Assembly (NCBI RefSeq): GCF_014650555.1
Contig: NZ_BMVE01000010.1
Span: forward strand, 124,001 to 188,000
DNA: 64,000 nt
Origin: Streptomyces goshikiensis
GTDB lineage: Bacteria > Actinomycetota > Actinomycetes > Streptomycetales > Streptomycetaceae
Direction of reading: 5' to 3'
Program-made: the position numbers and the translations under genes
Notes under the pieces: model-generated
What the model saw: only the letters and a program-made list of their open reading frames with translations
The model's database searches: none
Told to the model about the DNA's origin: nothing
Part shown: one piece after another, positions 1 to 8,236 of the stretch
How positions within the stretch are numbered: the first letter of the stretch is position 1
How the letters are laid out: every line of letters begins with the position of its first letter

Positions 1-257
1 TGCGCCCACTTCGCCACGTACGGGCAGAGCGGCACCACGGGGACGCCCTCGCGCAGGGCCATCGCGTAGAACTCCCGGGCCAGCGAACCCGCGATGCCCC
101 GGCCCTCGTTGCCCTCCTCGACGACGGTGTGCACTGCGACGAGGGCGTGCGGCGCCGCTTCGAGCACGAAGTACGCGATGCCGCCGAGGTAGGTCCCGTC
201 CTCGAACGCCCCCAGTACACCGCGCTCGCGGTCGTCGCGCAGCACGAGATCTGCCAT
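1..257 (-). CDS. GNAT-family N-acetyltransferase, YjdJ-like (partial)
   Basis: Reading leftwards from ATG at 257, about 85 residues are open to the window edge, so the C-terminus is missing. The visible part carries a short acetyl-CoA-binding GNAT core: a beta strand (LVAVHTVVEE), then a glycine-rich loop (NEGRGIAGSL), then a CPYV motif near the edge. This order is typical of the small single-domain YjdJ-type acetyltransferases of about 95-110 residues. Its substrate is unknown. It lies 239 bp downstream of the LAL regulator on the same strand. I see nothing recognisable in the gap (258-496). The family call is secure from the motifs; the role is not. Confidence 0.75.
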   Translation of the reverse strand, partial: MADLVLRDDRERGVLGAFEDGTYLGGIAYFVLEAAPHALVAVHTVVEEGNEGRGIAGSLAREFYAMALREGVPVVPLCPYVAKWA

Positions 258-496
258 GTCCACCCCTGGTGGTGTCGTCGAACCGCCCCGTGGACGGTAC
301 GGATGAGTCACACCCGCGCCACCGTGCGCGGCCGTCGCAGGGACGATACGGCAGCGGCCGCCCCGGCGTCCGCCCGCCGGGGCGCCGTGGCGCGGGCCGT
401 GCACGGCGGGACCAGCGCCGGGCGCGTCCGGTTCGCTCACGGTCAAGCCGAAGGGCCGTCAGGAGTCCCGGCCGGAGGCCTCCGCCGGACCCTCCC

Positions 497-3304
497 TCAG
501 ACCTCCGTCAGATCCCCGAGGGCCCGGGCCACGGCGGCTCGCGAGGTGATCCCGAGCTTGGGGAAGACCTTGTACAGGTGGGCCGCGACCGTGCGGGGCG
601 ACAGCCGCAGCTCCACGCCGATCTCCTTGTTCGTCAGCCCGGTGGCGACCAGGCGCGCGATCCGCAGCTCCTGAGGGGTGAGCGGCTCCCCGCCCGTCGC
701 CCCGCCGCCCGCCGCGCCGTCCACCGCCCGGCCCGCCGCCCGCAGTTCCTCCCGGCACTGCTCCGCCCAGGGATCGGCCCGCAGGTCCAGGAAGGCGTGG
801 TAGGCGGCGCGCAGCACGTCGTCCGCCTCGGCGCGCCGGCCGCGGCGGCGCAGCCGGGAGCCGTGGGCCAGCCGCAGCCGGGCCAGGTCGAACACCCAGC
901 GGTCCGCGCCGGGCACCGCGTAGGCCGCGGCGAACCGGGCCTCGGCCTCCTCCGCGTCCTCCTCCTCGGCCCCGGCCGCCAGCGCGTCGGCCGCCGCCAG
1001 CAGGAAGGCGTGGTGCCCGGAGATCTCGTCCATCCGCGCCGCCCGCCCGGCGGCCACGTGGGCCACCGCCTCCTCCACCCTGCCGCACCGCACGGCCGCC
1101 AGGACGAAGTCGAAGAAGGGCAGGTGGAACCAGGGCAGCCCGGAGGGCAGTTCACCCGGGGTCATCAGCCGGCGCAGCCGCCCGTACGCCTCTTCGTGGC
1201 GGCCGTGCGCCAGCGCGGCGAGCGCGCCGAGGTGCGTCAGCTGGTCGGTGACGAAACGCATCCGGGCCGCGGCCGCCGCGGGCTCGATCCGGGCCCGGAC
1301 CTCACGCAGCCCCCGCTCGTCGCCGCGCCCCGCCAGGAAGTGCGCGTAGTAGTGCCGGAACAGCAACGCGTTGGAGTGGTAGCCGGCTTCCGCCGCGGCG
1401 TCCGCCTCGCGCAGGCACTCCTGGGCGGTGTCCCAGCGGCCGCGCAGGAAGTGCCGGTAGGCCCTGGCCTTGGCCACCGACCCCTGGGTGGCGAACGCGT
1501 GCTGACCGGCGAAGAGCCGCCACAGGCCACAGTCGGCCGCGTCCACCGCACTGGCGGTCCACAGCAGCAGCCAGGACTTCCCGGTGTCCTGATCGTTCGT
1601 CATGCGCTCGACCATGGAGCGCAGTTCGCTCTCGACGCCGTGCGCGGTACGGGGCGGATCGGCCCAGGCGCGGTGACACAGCCGCGCCGCGGGGGAGACG
1701 TGCTCCAGATGGGCCTCCAGTGCCCGCCGCCCCCGCGGGTCGCCCGTGTACGCGGTGGCCAGCAGCAGCTTGAAGAACGCCTGCTCGGCCAGGTCGTCGC
1801 CGAACGGCCGGGCGGCGGTGGCCGTCAGCCCGGCCAGGGCGCGCGGCAGCAGGGTGAACGAGGACTCGAAGTCCATGTGGTGGCTCTGGTCCACGTACAC
1901 GACGGCGTACGCGAACAGCGGGGCGATGTCCGCCGGCACCGGCCCCTGCTTGAGCTCCTCCACCAGCCGCGCCGTGTACGGCAGCCGGCCGCCGCGCGCC
2001 GACATCACCGCGGCCAGCGTCAGCCGTCTCGCCCGGTTGCCGGCGTCGGTGCTGAGCGCCGCCGCGCGGTCCAGAAGCAGCGCCCCCTCCGCGTCGGCGC
2101 CGCGCAGCGCGAGCCGTGAACCGGCCTCCTGGAGCCGCGCGGCGAGCGGCTCACCGGGGGACTCGGCCGCGGAGGCCTCGTGCAGGAGGCGTCGCGCGTC
2201 GCCCTCGGGCTCGTACCCCGCCAGTGTCCGGTGGGCGGCGCGCCGCTCCGCCTCCGAGGCGGCGGCGATCACCGCGCTGCGGACCAGCGGATGCCGGAAC
2301 ACCAGCCTGCCCGCGTGGTCCAGCCGGGCCAGCCCGCTGGCCTCGATGCGGTCGAGGGCCATCTCCGCCCCGTCCCCGCCGGCGGCCCGCCACCAGCCGC
2401 CGCCCTGCCCGGCGGCCTCGTCGCCGCCCAGCGCGGTCAGCAGGAGCACCCGCATCGGCTCCGCGGACAGCGACCGCAGCCGCTCCGTGAACAGCCGCTC
2501 CAGCCGCTCCCCGAGCGGGAGCCGTTCCGGGAGCGGTGCGATGCCCCGCTGGTGCTCCTGGCGCAGCTGGCGCGGGAGTTCGGCCAGTGCGAGGGGATTG
2601 CCGGCGGCCTCGTCCACCACGCGCTCGGCGGTGGTGGCGGCCAGCTCCGGATGCCACTGGCGCAACAGGGCGCGGGCGTCCGTACCCGACAGGGCCTCGA
2701 CGTCCACGGGGTGGGTGGGCCACCCCTCCAGCGCGGATCCGTCCGGTCGGGTCGTCGAGAGCATCACCAGCGGGAGGTCCCCGATCCGCTGGTGGAGGAA
2801 AGCGAGGACGGCCTTGCTGGAGGGGTCCACGCAGTGCAGGTCGTCCACGAGGATCAGCAGCGGCCGGCGCCGGGCCTCCTCCGCGAGCAGGGCCAGCGCG
2901 GCCGCGCCGACCATGAAACCGCCCGGCGGCAGTCCGTCCCGCAGCCCCAGCGCGTACTCCAGGGCGACCCGTTGACTTCCGGGCAGGGCCCCCGAACCCG
3001 CCAGCAGCGGCCGCAGCACCTGGTCGAGCACACCGAACGCGGACGCGACCTCCGCCTCCACGCCGACGGCGCGCAGGACCGTGAACCCGTGCCCGAAGGC
3101 GCGTGCCGCCGCCCAGTCCAGCAACGCCGTCTTCCCGATGCCCGGTTCGCCGCGCAGGACCACCGCCGAGCCGCCCGCACCGGAGCGCGCCCCGTCGAGG
3201 GCCCGTTCCAGCAGCAGGAGTTCGCGCTGCCGGCCCACGAGCGCGGGCCCGCCGTACTCGCCGTGCCCGGTGGATGCGCTCTGCTTTCGGTACTCGGTGC
3301 CCAC
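497..3304 (-). CDS. LAL-type (large ATP-binding LuxR) transcriptional regulator
   Basis: A 935-residue regulator that starts with GTG at 3304, preceded by GGGAG. The N-terminus has a P-loop ATPase with Walker A GEPGIGKT near residue 50 and a Walker B-like LILVDDLH near residue 150. A long helical TPR-like middle follows. The C-terminal 65 residues form a LuxR/GerE HTH (LTPQELRIARLVATGLTNKE). Length and order match the LAL family, whose members usually activate catabolic or secondary-metabolite genes in response to an unknown ligand. It is a single gene, with katG upstream on the same strand behind a strong terminator. The target is not evident; no biosynthetic cluster adjoins it. Confidence 0.92.
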   Translation of the reverse strand: MGTEYRKQSASTGHGEYGGPALVGRQRELLLLERALDGARSGAGGSAVVLRGEPGIGKTALLDWAAARAFGHGFTVLRAVGVEAEVASAFGVLDQVLRPLLAGSGALPGSQRVALEYALGLRDGLPPGGFMVGAAALALLAEEARRRPLLILVDDLHCVDPSSKAVLAFLHQRIGDLPLVMLSTTRPDGSALEGWPTHPVDVEALSGTDARALLRQWHPELAATTAERVVDEAAGNPLALAELPRQLRQEHQRGIAPLPERLPLGERLERLFTERLRSLSAEPMRVLLLTALGGDEAAGQGGGWWRAAGGDGAEMALDRIEASGLARLDHAGRLVFRHPLVRSAVIAAASEAERRAAHRTLAGYEPEGDARRLLHEASAAESPGEPLAARLQEAGSRLALRGADAEGALLLDRAAALSTDAGNRARRLTLAAVMSARGGRLPYTARLVEELKQGPVPADIAPLFAYAVVYVDQSHHMDFESSFTLLPRALAGLTATAARPFGDDLAEQAFFKLLLATAYTGDPRGRRALEAHLEHVSPAARLCHRAWADPPRTAHGVESELRSMVERMTNDQDTGKSWLLLWTASAVDAADCGLWRLFAGQHAFATQGSVAKARAYRHFLRGRWDTAQECLREADAAAEAGYHSNALLFRHYYAHFLAGRGDERGLREVRARIEPAAAAARMRFVTDQLTHLGALAALAHGRHEEAYGRLRRLMTPGELPSGLPWFHLPFFDFVLAAVRCGRVEEAVAHVAAGRAARMDEISGHHAFLLAAADALAAGAEEEDAEEAEARFAAAYAVPGADRWVFDLARLRLAHGSRLRRRGRRAEADDVLRAAYHAFLDLRADPWAEQCREELRAAGRAVDGAAGGGATGGEPLTPQELRIARLVATGLTNKEIGVELRLSPRTVAAHLYKVFPKLGITSRAAVARALGDLTEV

Positions 3305-3483
3305 GGTTGCTCCCAGCCGGCCGGGGGCGAACGCCGGCCCGCCGTGCCTCGCCGGAAGTGGCCGCCCCCAGACCCTTCCGCCCTCGGCCCGTGCGCGTCG
3401 CGGCGGGGTTCGAGTGCCACGCCATTATCCCGTACCGGAATTCCGGCCGCCGCCACCGAACCGGGGGCCGAGTGGTGGAAGAC

Positions 3484-3515
3484 GTCCGGGCCGGCCCGTG
3501 AGGGCCGGCCCGGAC
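3484..3515 (-). terminator. Strong hairpin terminator after katG
   Basis: A perfect 14-bp inverted repeat (3484-3497 with 3502-3515) closes a GTGA tetraloop. It begins 19 nt beyond the katG stop codon. There is no clear U-tract, as is common for actinomycete terminators. It probably ends katG transcription before the LAL gene. Confidence 0.75.
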
Positions 3516-3533
3516 ATCGGATCAGGCGTCGGA

Positions 3534-5765
3534 TCAGACGAGGTCGAAGCGGTCCAGGTCCATGACCTTGGCCCACGCGGCGACGAAGTCCGTCACGAAC
3601 TTCTCCTTCGCGTCATCGCTCGCGTAGACCTCCGCGACCGCGCGCAGCTCGGAGTTGGAGCCGAAGACGAGGTCGGCACGGGTGCCGGTCCACTTGACCT
3701 CGCCGGTGGCGGTGTCGAGGCCCTCGAAGGTGTTGGCGTCCTCGGACGTCGCCTTCCACGCCGTGCCCATGTCGAGCAGGTTGACGAAGAAGTCGTTCGT
3801 CAGGGACCCGGGGGTCGCCGTGAGCACGCCGTGCTGCGACTGCTGGTGGTTCGCGCCGAGGACCCGGAGGCCGCCGACGAGGACCGTCAGCTCGGGGGCG
3901 CTCAGCGTCAGCAGGTTCGCCTTGTCGAGCAGCAGGTACTCGGCCGGCAGCCGGTTGCCCTTGCCGAGGTAGTTGCGGAACCCGTCGGCGGCCGGCTCCA
4001 GGGCGGCGAACGACTCCACGTCGGTCTGCTCCTGCGAGGCGTCCGCGCGGCCCGGCGTGAAGGGGACCCGGACCTCGAAGCCGGCGTCCTTCGCGGCCTG
4101 TTCGACACCCGCGCCACCGGCGAGCACGATCAGGTCGGCGAGGGAGACGCGCTTGCCGTTGCTCTGGGCGGAGTTGAAGGACTCCTGGATGCCCTCCAGG
4201 GTGCGCAGCACCGTGGCGAGCTGGTCGGGCTCGTTGACCTCCCAGCCGCTCTGCGGCTGGAGGCGCAGGCGCGCGCCGTTGGCGCCACCGCGCTTGTCGC
4301 TGCCGCGGAAGGACGAGGCCGACGCCCAGGCGGTGGAGACGAGCTGGGACACCGTCAGGTCCGAGGCGAGGACGCTGCTCTTGAGGGCGGCGACGTCCTC
4401 GGCGCCGACGAGCGGGTGGCTCACCTCGGGGAGCGGGTCCTGCCACAGCAGGGTCTCGGAGGGGACCTCCGGGCCGAGGTAGCGCACGACCGGGCCCATG
4501 TCGCGGTGGGTCAGCTTGAACCAGGCGCGGGCGAAGGCGTCCGCGAACGCGGCCGGGTCCTCCAGGAAGCGCCGCGAGATCTGCTCGTACGCCGGGTCGA
4601 AGCGCAGCGAGAGGTCGGTCGTCAGCATCGTCGGGGCGTGGGTCTTCGACGCGTCGTGGGCGTCGGGGACGGTGCCCGCGCCGGCGCCCTCCTTGGGCCG
4701 CCACTGGTGGGCGCCCGCCGGGCTCTTGAACAGCTCCCACTCGTAGCCGAAGAGGATCTCGAAGAAGCTGTTGTCCCAGGTGATCGGGGTGTTCGTCCAG
4801 ATGCCCTCAAGGCCGCTGGTGATCGCGTCGGCGCCCTTGCCGGTGCCGAAGCTGTTGTTCCAGCCGAAGCCCTGCTGCTCGATCGAGGCGGCCTCGGGGT
4901 CGGCGCCCACGCTCTCGGCGGGGCCGGCGCCGTGGGTCTTGCCGAAGGTGTGGCCGCCGGCGACCAGCGCGACGGTCTCCTCGTCGTTCATCGCCATCCG
5001 GCGGAACGTCTCGCGGATGTCGCGGGCCGCGGCGATCGGGTCGGGGGTGCCGTTCGGGCCCTCGGGGTTGACGTAGATGAGGCCCATCTGGACCGCGCCG
5101 AGGGGGTTCTCCAGCTCCCGGTCACCGGTGTAGCGCTCATCGCCGAGCCAGGTGGTCTCGGGACCCCAGTAGACGTCCTCGTCGGGCTCCCAGACGTCCG
5201 CGCGGCCGCCGCCGAAGCCGAAGGTCTCGAAGCCCATCTGCTCCAGGGCCACGTTGCCGGTGAGGATCATGAGGTCGGCCCAGGAGAGGCTCTGGCCGTA
5301 CTTCTTCTTGACCGGCCACAGCAGGCGGCGGGCCTTGTCGAGGTTGCCGTTGTCCGGCCAGCTGTTGAGGGGGGCGAAGCGCTGCTGGCCCGCTCCGGCG
5401 CCGCCGCGGCCGTCGCTGATGCGGTAGGTGCCGGCGCTGTGCCAGGCCATCCGGATCATGAAGGGGCCGTAGTGGCCGAAGTCGGCGGGCCACCAGTCCT
5501 GCGAGGTGGTCAGCACCTCGGCGATGTCCCGCTTGACCGCAGGCAGGTCCAGGCCCTGGAAGGCCTCGGCGTAGTCGAACTCCTCGCCGAGCGGGTTGGC
5601 CACGGCCGGGTTCTTGGCGAGGATCTTCAGGTTCAGGCGTTCGGGCCACCATTGGCGGTTTCCGCCGCCTTGGGTCGGGTGGGGGGCGCGGTCGTGTGCG
5701 ACGGGGCAGCCACCTCCGCCCTCGTTCTTGGCGTCTACGACGATCGCGTCATGGTTGTCAGACAT
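3534..5765 (-). CDS. katG: Catalase-peroxidase KatG
   Basis: A 743-residue bifunctional haem catalase-peroxidase that removes H2O2 in the cytoplasm. The distal motif RMAWHSAGTY carries the conserved Arg, Trp and His. The Tyr of the adduct lies in QMGLIYVNPEG and the Met in RRMAMND, so the Met-Tyr-Trp crosslink needed for catalase activity should form. The proximal haem ligand is His in ALVAGGHTFGKTHG. The C-terminal half is the degenerate duplicated peroxidase domain. Full length for the family. The ATG at 5765 follows GGAAGG. It is divergent from the Fur-family gene catR, whose product is its likely repressor; the shared intergenic region holds a FurA-box-like promoter. Confidence 0.98.
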   Translation of the reverse strand: MSDNHDAIVVDAKNEGGGGCPVAHDRAPHPTQGGGNRQWWPERLNLKILAKNPAVANPLGEEFDYAEAFQGLDLPAVKRDIAEVLTTSQDWWPADFGHYGPFMIRMAWHSAGTYRISDGRGGAGAGQQRFAPLNSWPDNGNLDKARRLLWPVKKKYGQSLSWADLMILTGNVALEQMGFETFGFGGGRADVWEPDEDVYWGPETTWLGDERYTGDRELENPLGAVQMGLIYVNPEGPNGTPDPIAAARDIRETFRRMAMNDEETVALVAGGHTFGKTHGAGPAESVGADPEAASIEQQGFGWNNSFGTGKGADAITSGLEGIWTNTPITWDNSFFEILFGYEWELFKSPAGAHQWRPKEGAGAGTVPDAHDASKTHAPTMLTTDLSLRFDPAYEQISRRFLEDPAAFADAFARAWFKLTHRDMGPVVRYLGPEVPSETLLWQDPLPEVSHPLVGAEDVAALKSSVLASDLTVSQLVSTAWASASSFRGSDKRGGANGARLRLQPQSGWEVNEPDQLATVLRTLEGIQESFNSAQSNGKRVSLADLIVLAGGAGVEQAAKDAGFEVRVPFTPGRADASQEQTDVESFAALEPAADGFRNYLGKGNRLPAEYLLLDKANLLTLSAPELTVLVGGLRVLGANHQQSQHGVLTATPGSLTNDFFVNLLDMGTAWKATSEDANTFEGLDTATGEVKWTGTRADLVFGSNSELRAVAEVYASDDAKEKFVTDFVAAWAKVMDLDRFDLV

Positions 5766-5873
5766 GGGAATCCTTCCGGGCCGGGCGGATCACGGTGCTG
5801 AATAACTGCGGGCGGCGAAACAAGCGGTTCAAGGTCTTCAAGGGGTTCATGTCCTTGGCTATCGACGGAACCG

Positions 5874-5906
5874 ATCCTACGATGGACAGAATCCAAGTCA
5901 AGAAGG
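5874..5906 (-). promoter_or_regulatory. katG promoter with FurA-like box
   Basis: On the minus strand, TTGACT (5901-5896) is followed after 16 nt by TAGGAT (5879-5874), a good -35/-10 pair for katG. The -35 sits within TTCTTGACTTGGATTC, which resembles the mycobacterial FurA operator core as I remember it. CatR from the adjacent gene would occlude RNA polymerase here. The hexamers are seen directly; the operator assignment is inference. Confidence 0.55.
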
Positions 5907-5988
5907 ATGCCAAACCCGTATCCGATAGGATCCCGGACAAGCATGCGGACGCCGGGTGTCCCACCGAACCGGAATAGGTGAACCCGAT

Positions 5989-6420
5989 ATGAGTGACCTG
6001 CTGGAACGGCTCAGAGGGCGTGGCTGGCGGATGACCTCCCAGCGCCGTGTGGTGGCGGAGGTCCTCGACGGCGATCACGTCCACCTCACGGCGGACGAGG
6101 TGCACGCCCGGGCCGCGGAGCGGCTGCCGGAGATCTCACGGGCGACCGTCTACAACGCCCTGGGTGAGCTGGTCCTTCTCGGCGAGGTCCTGGAGCTGTC
6201 CACCGACGGCCGGGCGAAGCGCTACGACCCCAACGCGCACCACCCGCACCACCACCTGGTGTGCTCCGGCTGCGGGACCATCCGGGACGTCACCCCGGCC
6301 GGCAACCCCCTGGCGGACCTTCCGGAGGGGGAGCGGTTCGGGTTCGAGGTGTCGAAGGCCGAGGTCACCTACCGCGGACTCTGCCCGTCCTGCGCCGGAG
6401 CCGCCGGAGCCGCCGGATAG
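5989..6420 (+). CDS. catR: Fur-family peroxide-sensing repressor (CatR/FurA-type)
   Basis: A 143-residue Fur-superfamily repressor. The winged helix (residues about 5-80) contains the recognition region ISRATVYNALGELVLLG. Metal-binding features are the His-rich HHPHHHLVCSGC and the C-terminal LCPSC, giving two CxxC pairs for structural zinc. Pairing with katG marks it as the CatR/FurA/PerR-type peroxide sensor rather than an iron or zinc Fur. The start is ATG at 5989. Unlike the usual furA-katG operon of many actinobacteria, the two genes here are divergent and share a 223-bp control region. Confidence 0.93.
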   Translation: MSDLLERLRGRGWRMTSQRRVVAEVLDGDHVHLTADEVHARAAERLPEISRATVYNALGELVLLGEVLELSTDGRAKRYDPNAHHPHHHLVCSGCGTIRDVTPAGNPLADLPEGERFGFEVSKAEVTYRGLCPSCAGAAGAAG

Positions 6421-6491
6421 GGCACGCGCGCTCCGGCAGCGCCGGCCGGCCGCCCCGGGAGCACCGCCGCCACCAGGTCCCCGTCAGGCCG

Positions 6492-6977
6492 TCAGGCCTT
6501 CAGCGGGCGCCGGTAGCGGACCCCGGGGCGCCCGTCGAGGGTGACGTCCCCATCGACGGCGAAGCCGGTGCGGGAGAGCACGGCCATGGAGGCGGCGTTG
6601 TCCAGAGTGGTGGCCGCGGTGAGCGCGGAGAGGCCGTACGCCGGGCCCGCGAGCCGGCAGACCTCCCGGACCGCGGCCGTCGCGACGCCCCGGCCCGCGG
6701 CGTGCTCGCCGATCCGGTAGCCGAGCTCGGCGCTCCCCTCCTCGACGTCCACGAGGTTGACGCGGCCGACGAGGTCTCCCCGGTCGGTCACGACCAGGTG
6801 GAAATGACAGGCCCCGGCGTCCTGCTCGGCGAGGAGCGCGCGGTGCCGGGAGGCGAACTCCGCGAAGTAGGCGTCCCCGCGATCGGGCACCGTCCGCGCG
6901 AAGTACTCCCGGTTCTCCCGTTCGAACGCCAACAGGGCGTCCGCGTGGCCCGCTCGGAGCCGCACCAGCCTCACCAT
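6492..6977 (-). CDS. GNAT-family N-acetyltransferase (RimJ/RimL-like)
   Basis: A 161-residue single-domain acetyltransferase. LVGRVNLVDVEEGSAELGYR followed by the acetyl-CoA loop AAGRGVATAAV, then LDNAASMAVLSRTGF, is the classic arrangement of the RimJ/RimL branch (N-terminal or small-amine acetylation). The ATG at 6977 has only a weak Shine-Dalgarno. It is a single gene between catR (convergent) and cynS (same strand, 34 bp upstream of this gene's start). The substrate cannot be inferred. Confidence 0.88.
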   Translation of the reverse strand: MVRLVRLRAGHADALLAFERENREYFARTVPDRGDAYFAEFASRHRALLAEQDAGACHFHLVVTDRGDLVGRVNLVDVEEGSAELGYRIGEHAAGRGVATAAVREVCRLAGPAYGLSALTAATTLDNAASMAVLSRTGFAVDGDVTLDGRPGVRYRRPLKA

Positions 6978-7011
6978 GGCCGCCAGTCTACGGATCGGCG
7001 GGGCGGCGGGG

Positions 7012-7482
7012 TCAGAAGGGCCTGGTGGGGAGGTACTTGCCGTCGAGGGTGATGACCGCGCGCTCGCCGCCGTCGGGGTCGGCGACCTTCCTCACGTCCA
7101 GCTTGAAGTTGATCGCGCTGATGATGCCGTCGCCGAACTGCTCGTGGACCAGGGCCTTCAGGGTGGTGCCGTAGACCTGGAGCATCTCGTGGAAGCGGTA
7201 GATCGTCGGGTCGGTCGGGATGCCGCCCGGGATCGAGCCGCGGGTCGGGACGGTCTCCAGCAGGAGCGCGTCGTCGTCGTCGAGGCCGAGGAGGGCGGCG
7301 ACGGCCCGGGCGGCGGGGGCCGGGAGCGGGTGCTGGCCGAGTACGGCCGCGGTGACGAAGGCGACCGACAGGCCGGCCGCGTCGGCGATCTCCTGCCAGG
7401 AGAGGTCCTCGCGGGTCTTGGCCGCGACGGCCCGGGTGGCGAGGGCCTGACGGGCGGCGGGGTCGAACTGGGACTGCAGCAT
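7012..7482 (-). CDS. cynS: Cyanate hydratase (cyanase)
   Basis: A 156-residue cyanase that converts cyanate plus bicarbonate to ammonia and CO2. The N-terminal helical domain (about 1-75) is followed by the signature catalytic domain. The catalytic Arg and Glu lie in IYRFHEML and the catalytic Ser in IISAINF. The C-terminus ends in KYLPTRPF, as expected. The ATG at 7482 has AAGGAAG upstream. It follows the carbonic anhydrase gene by 46 nt on the same strand, an operon in which the anhydrase supplies bicarbonate. The divergent LysR regulator completes a cyn locus. Confidence 0.97.
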   Translation of the reverse strand: MLQSQFDPAARQALATRAVAAKTREDLSWQEIADAAGLSVAFVTAAVLGQHPLPAPAARAVAALLGLDDDDALLLETVPTRGSIPGGIPTDPTIYRFHEMLQVYGTTLKALVHEQFGDGIISAINFKLDVRKVADPDGGERAVITLDGKYLPTRPF

Positions 7483-7528
7483 GAGAACGCTTCCTTATAG
7501 GGGGGAGAGGGGGAGAAGGGGAGAGGGG

Positions 7529-8113
7529 TTACGCCGCCGGGGCGAGGCGCTCGACCGTGCCCGTCGCGATGTCGTACACCCAGCCGTGCAGGGTGAGCGC
7601 GCCCGCGGCCAGGGCGTGGGCCACCGGGGGGTGGGTGGCGAGGTTCGCCAGCTGCGCGGTGACGTTGTCGCGGATCAGGGTGTCCAGCCGGTCCGCGGTG
7701 GAGCCCGCGGCGGCGCCCGCGTGGCGCAGCCAGCGGCCTACGGCCGGTACGGCGGAGAAGTCGTCGCCCCCGGCGAGGGCCGTCATCGCCCCGCAGGCGG
7801 AGTGACCGCACACCACGATGTCGCGGACGCCCAGGACGGCGACGGCGTACTCGATCGAGGCCGCGACACCGTCCGGTCCGGGCGCGTGGGCGGGCACCAG
7901 ATTGCCCGCGGTACGGATGACGAACAGCTCGCCCGGTTCGCGCTGGGTGATCAGCTCGGGTACGACGCGGGCGTCGGAACAGCCGATGAACAGCGTCTGC
8001 GGCCGGTGCGTCGTCGCCAACCGGGCGAACAGGTCCGCCTTCGCCGGAAAGACGTCCCGCTGAAAGCGCTCTACGCCCTCGACGAGGTCCCGCATGGTCC
8101 GTACGGCCTGCAT
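7529..8113 (-). CDS. cynT: Beta-class carbonic anhydrase (CynT-like)
   Basis: A 194-residue beta-carbonic anhydrase interconverting CO2 and bicarbonate. Zinc ligands are in FIGCSDARVVPEL (Cys, with the Asp-Arg dyad) and VVCGHSACGAM (His and Cys). I choose ATG at 8113 because GGGAGTGACC precedes it; an in-frame start 51 nt upstream would add a non-conserved tail. It is the first gene of the cynT-cynS operon and is divergent from the LysR gene. Its probable role is to replenish bicarbonate consumed by cyanase. The symbol is assigned from context; the enzyme could also serve general CO2 supply. Confidence 0.94.
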   Translation of the reverse strand: MQAVRTMRDLVEGVERFQRDVFPAKADLFARLATTHRPQTLFIGCSDARVVPELITQREPGELFVIRTAGNLVPAHAPGPDGVAASIEYAVAVLGVRDIVVCGHSACGAMTALAGGDDFSAVPAVGRWLRHAGAAAGSTADRLDTLIRDNVTAQLANLATHPPVAHALAAGALTLHGWVYDIATGTVERLAPAA

Positions 8114-8209
8114 GGTCACTCCCTTCGGTGGATGCCGCCCCGTGGGGCTGACGAGATCCACCATGCATGAGCTGCATTCATAGTGTCCAAGGCGTACTGA
8201 GCATGCTTC

Positions 8210-8228
8210 CTATTGGTCTCATCTATAG
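8210..8228. promoter_or_regulatory. LysR box CTAT-N11-ATAG between cynT and cynR
   Basis: CTAT at 8210-8213 and ATAG at 8225-8228 are separated by exactly 11 nt, a perfect T-N11-A dyad of the kind bound by LysR-type activators. It lies 8 bp before the ATG of the LysR gene and about 100 bp upstream of the carbonic anhydrase gene, fitting both autorepression and activation of the divergent operon. Confidence 0.65.
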
Positions 8229-8236
8229 TTGACCGC

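Noticed and set aside
3081..5801. A 906-codon open frame antisense to katG
   Set aside because: It is low-complexity (Gly/Val/Asp/Arg-rich), has no domain, and covers a gene with full catalytic motifs. Long antisense frames are usual at this GC content. The same reasoning excludes the 841-codon frame over hypF (29013-31538) and the 595-codon frame over the monooxygenase (52305-54092).
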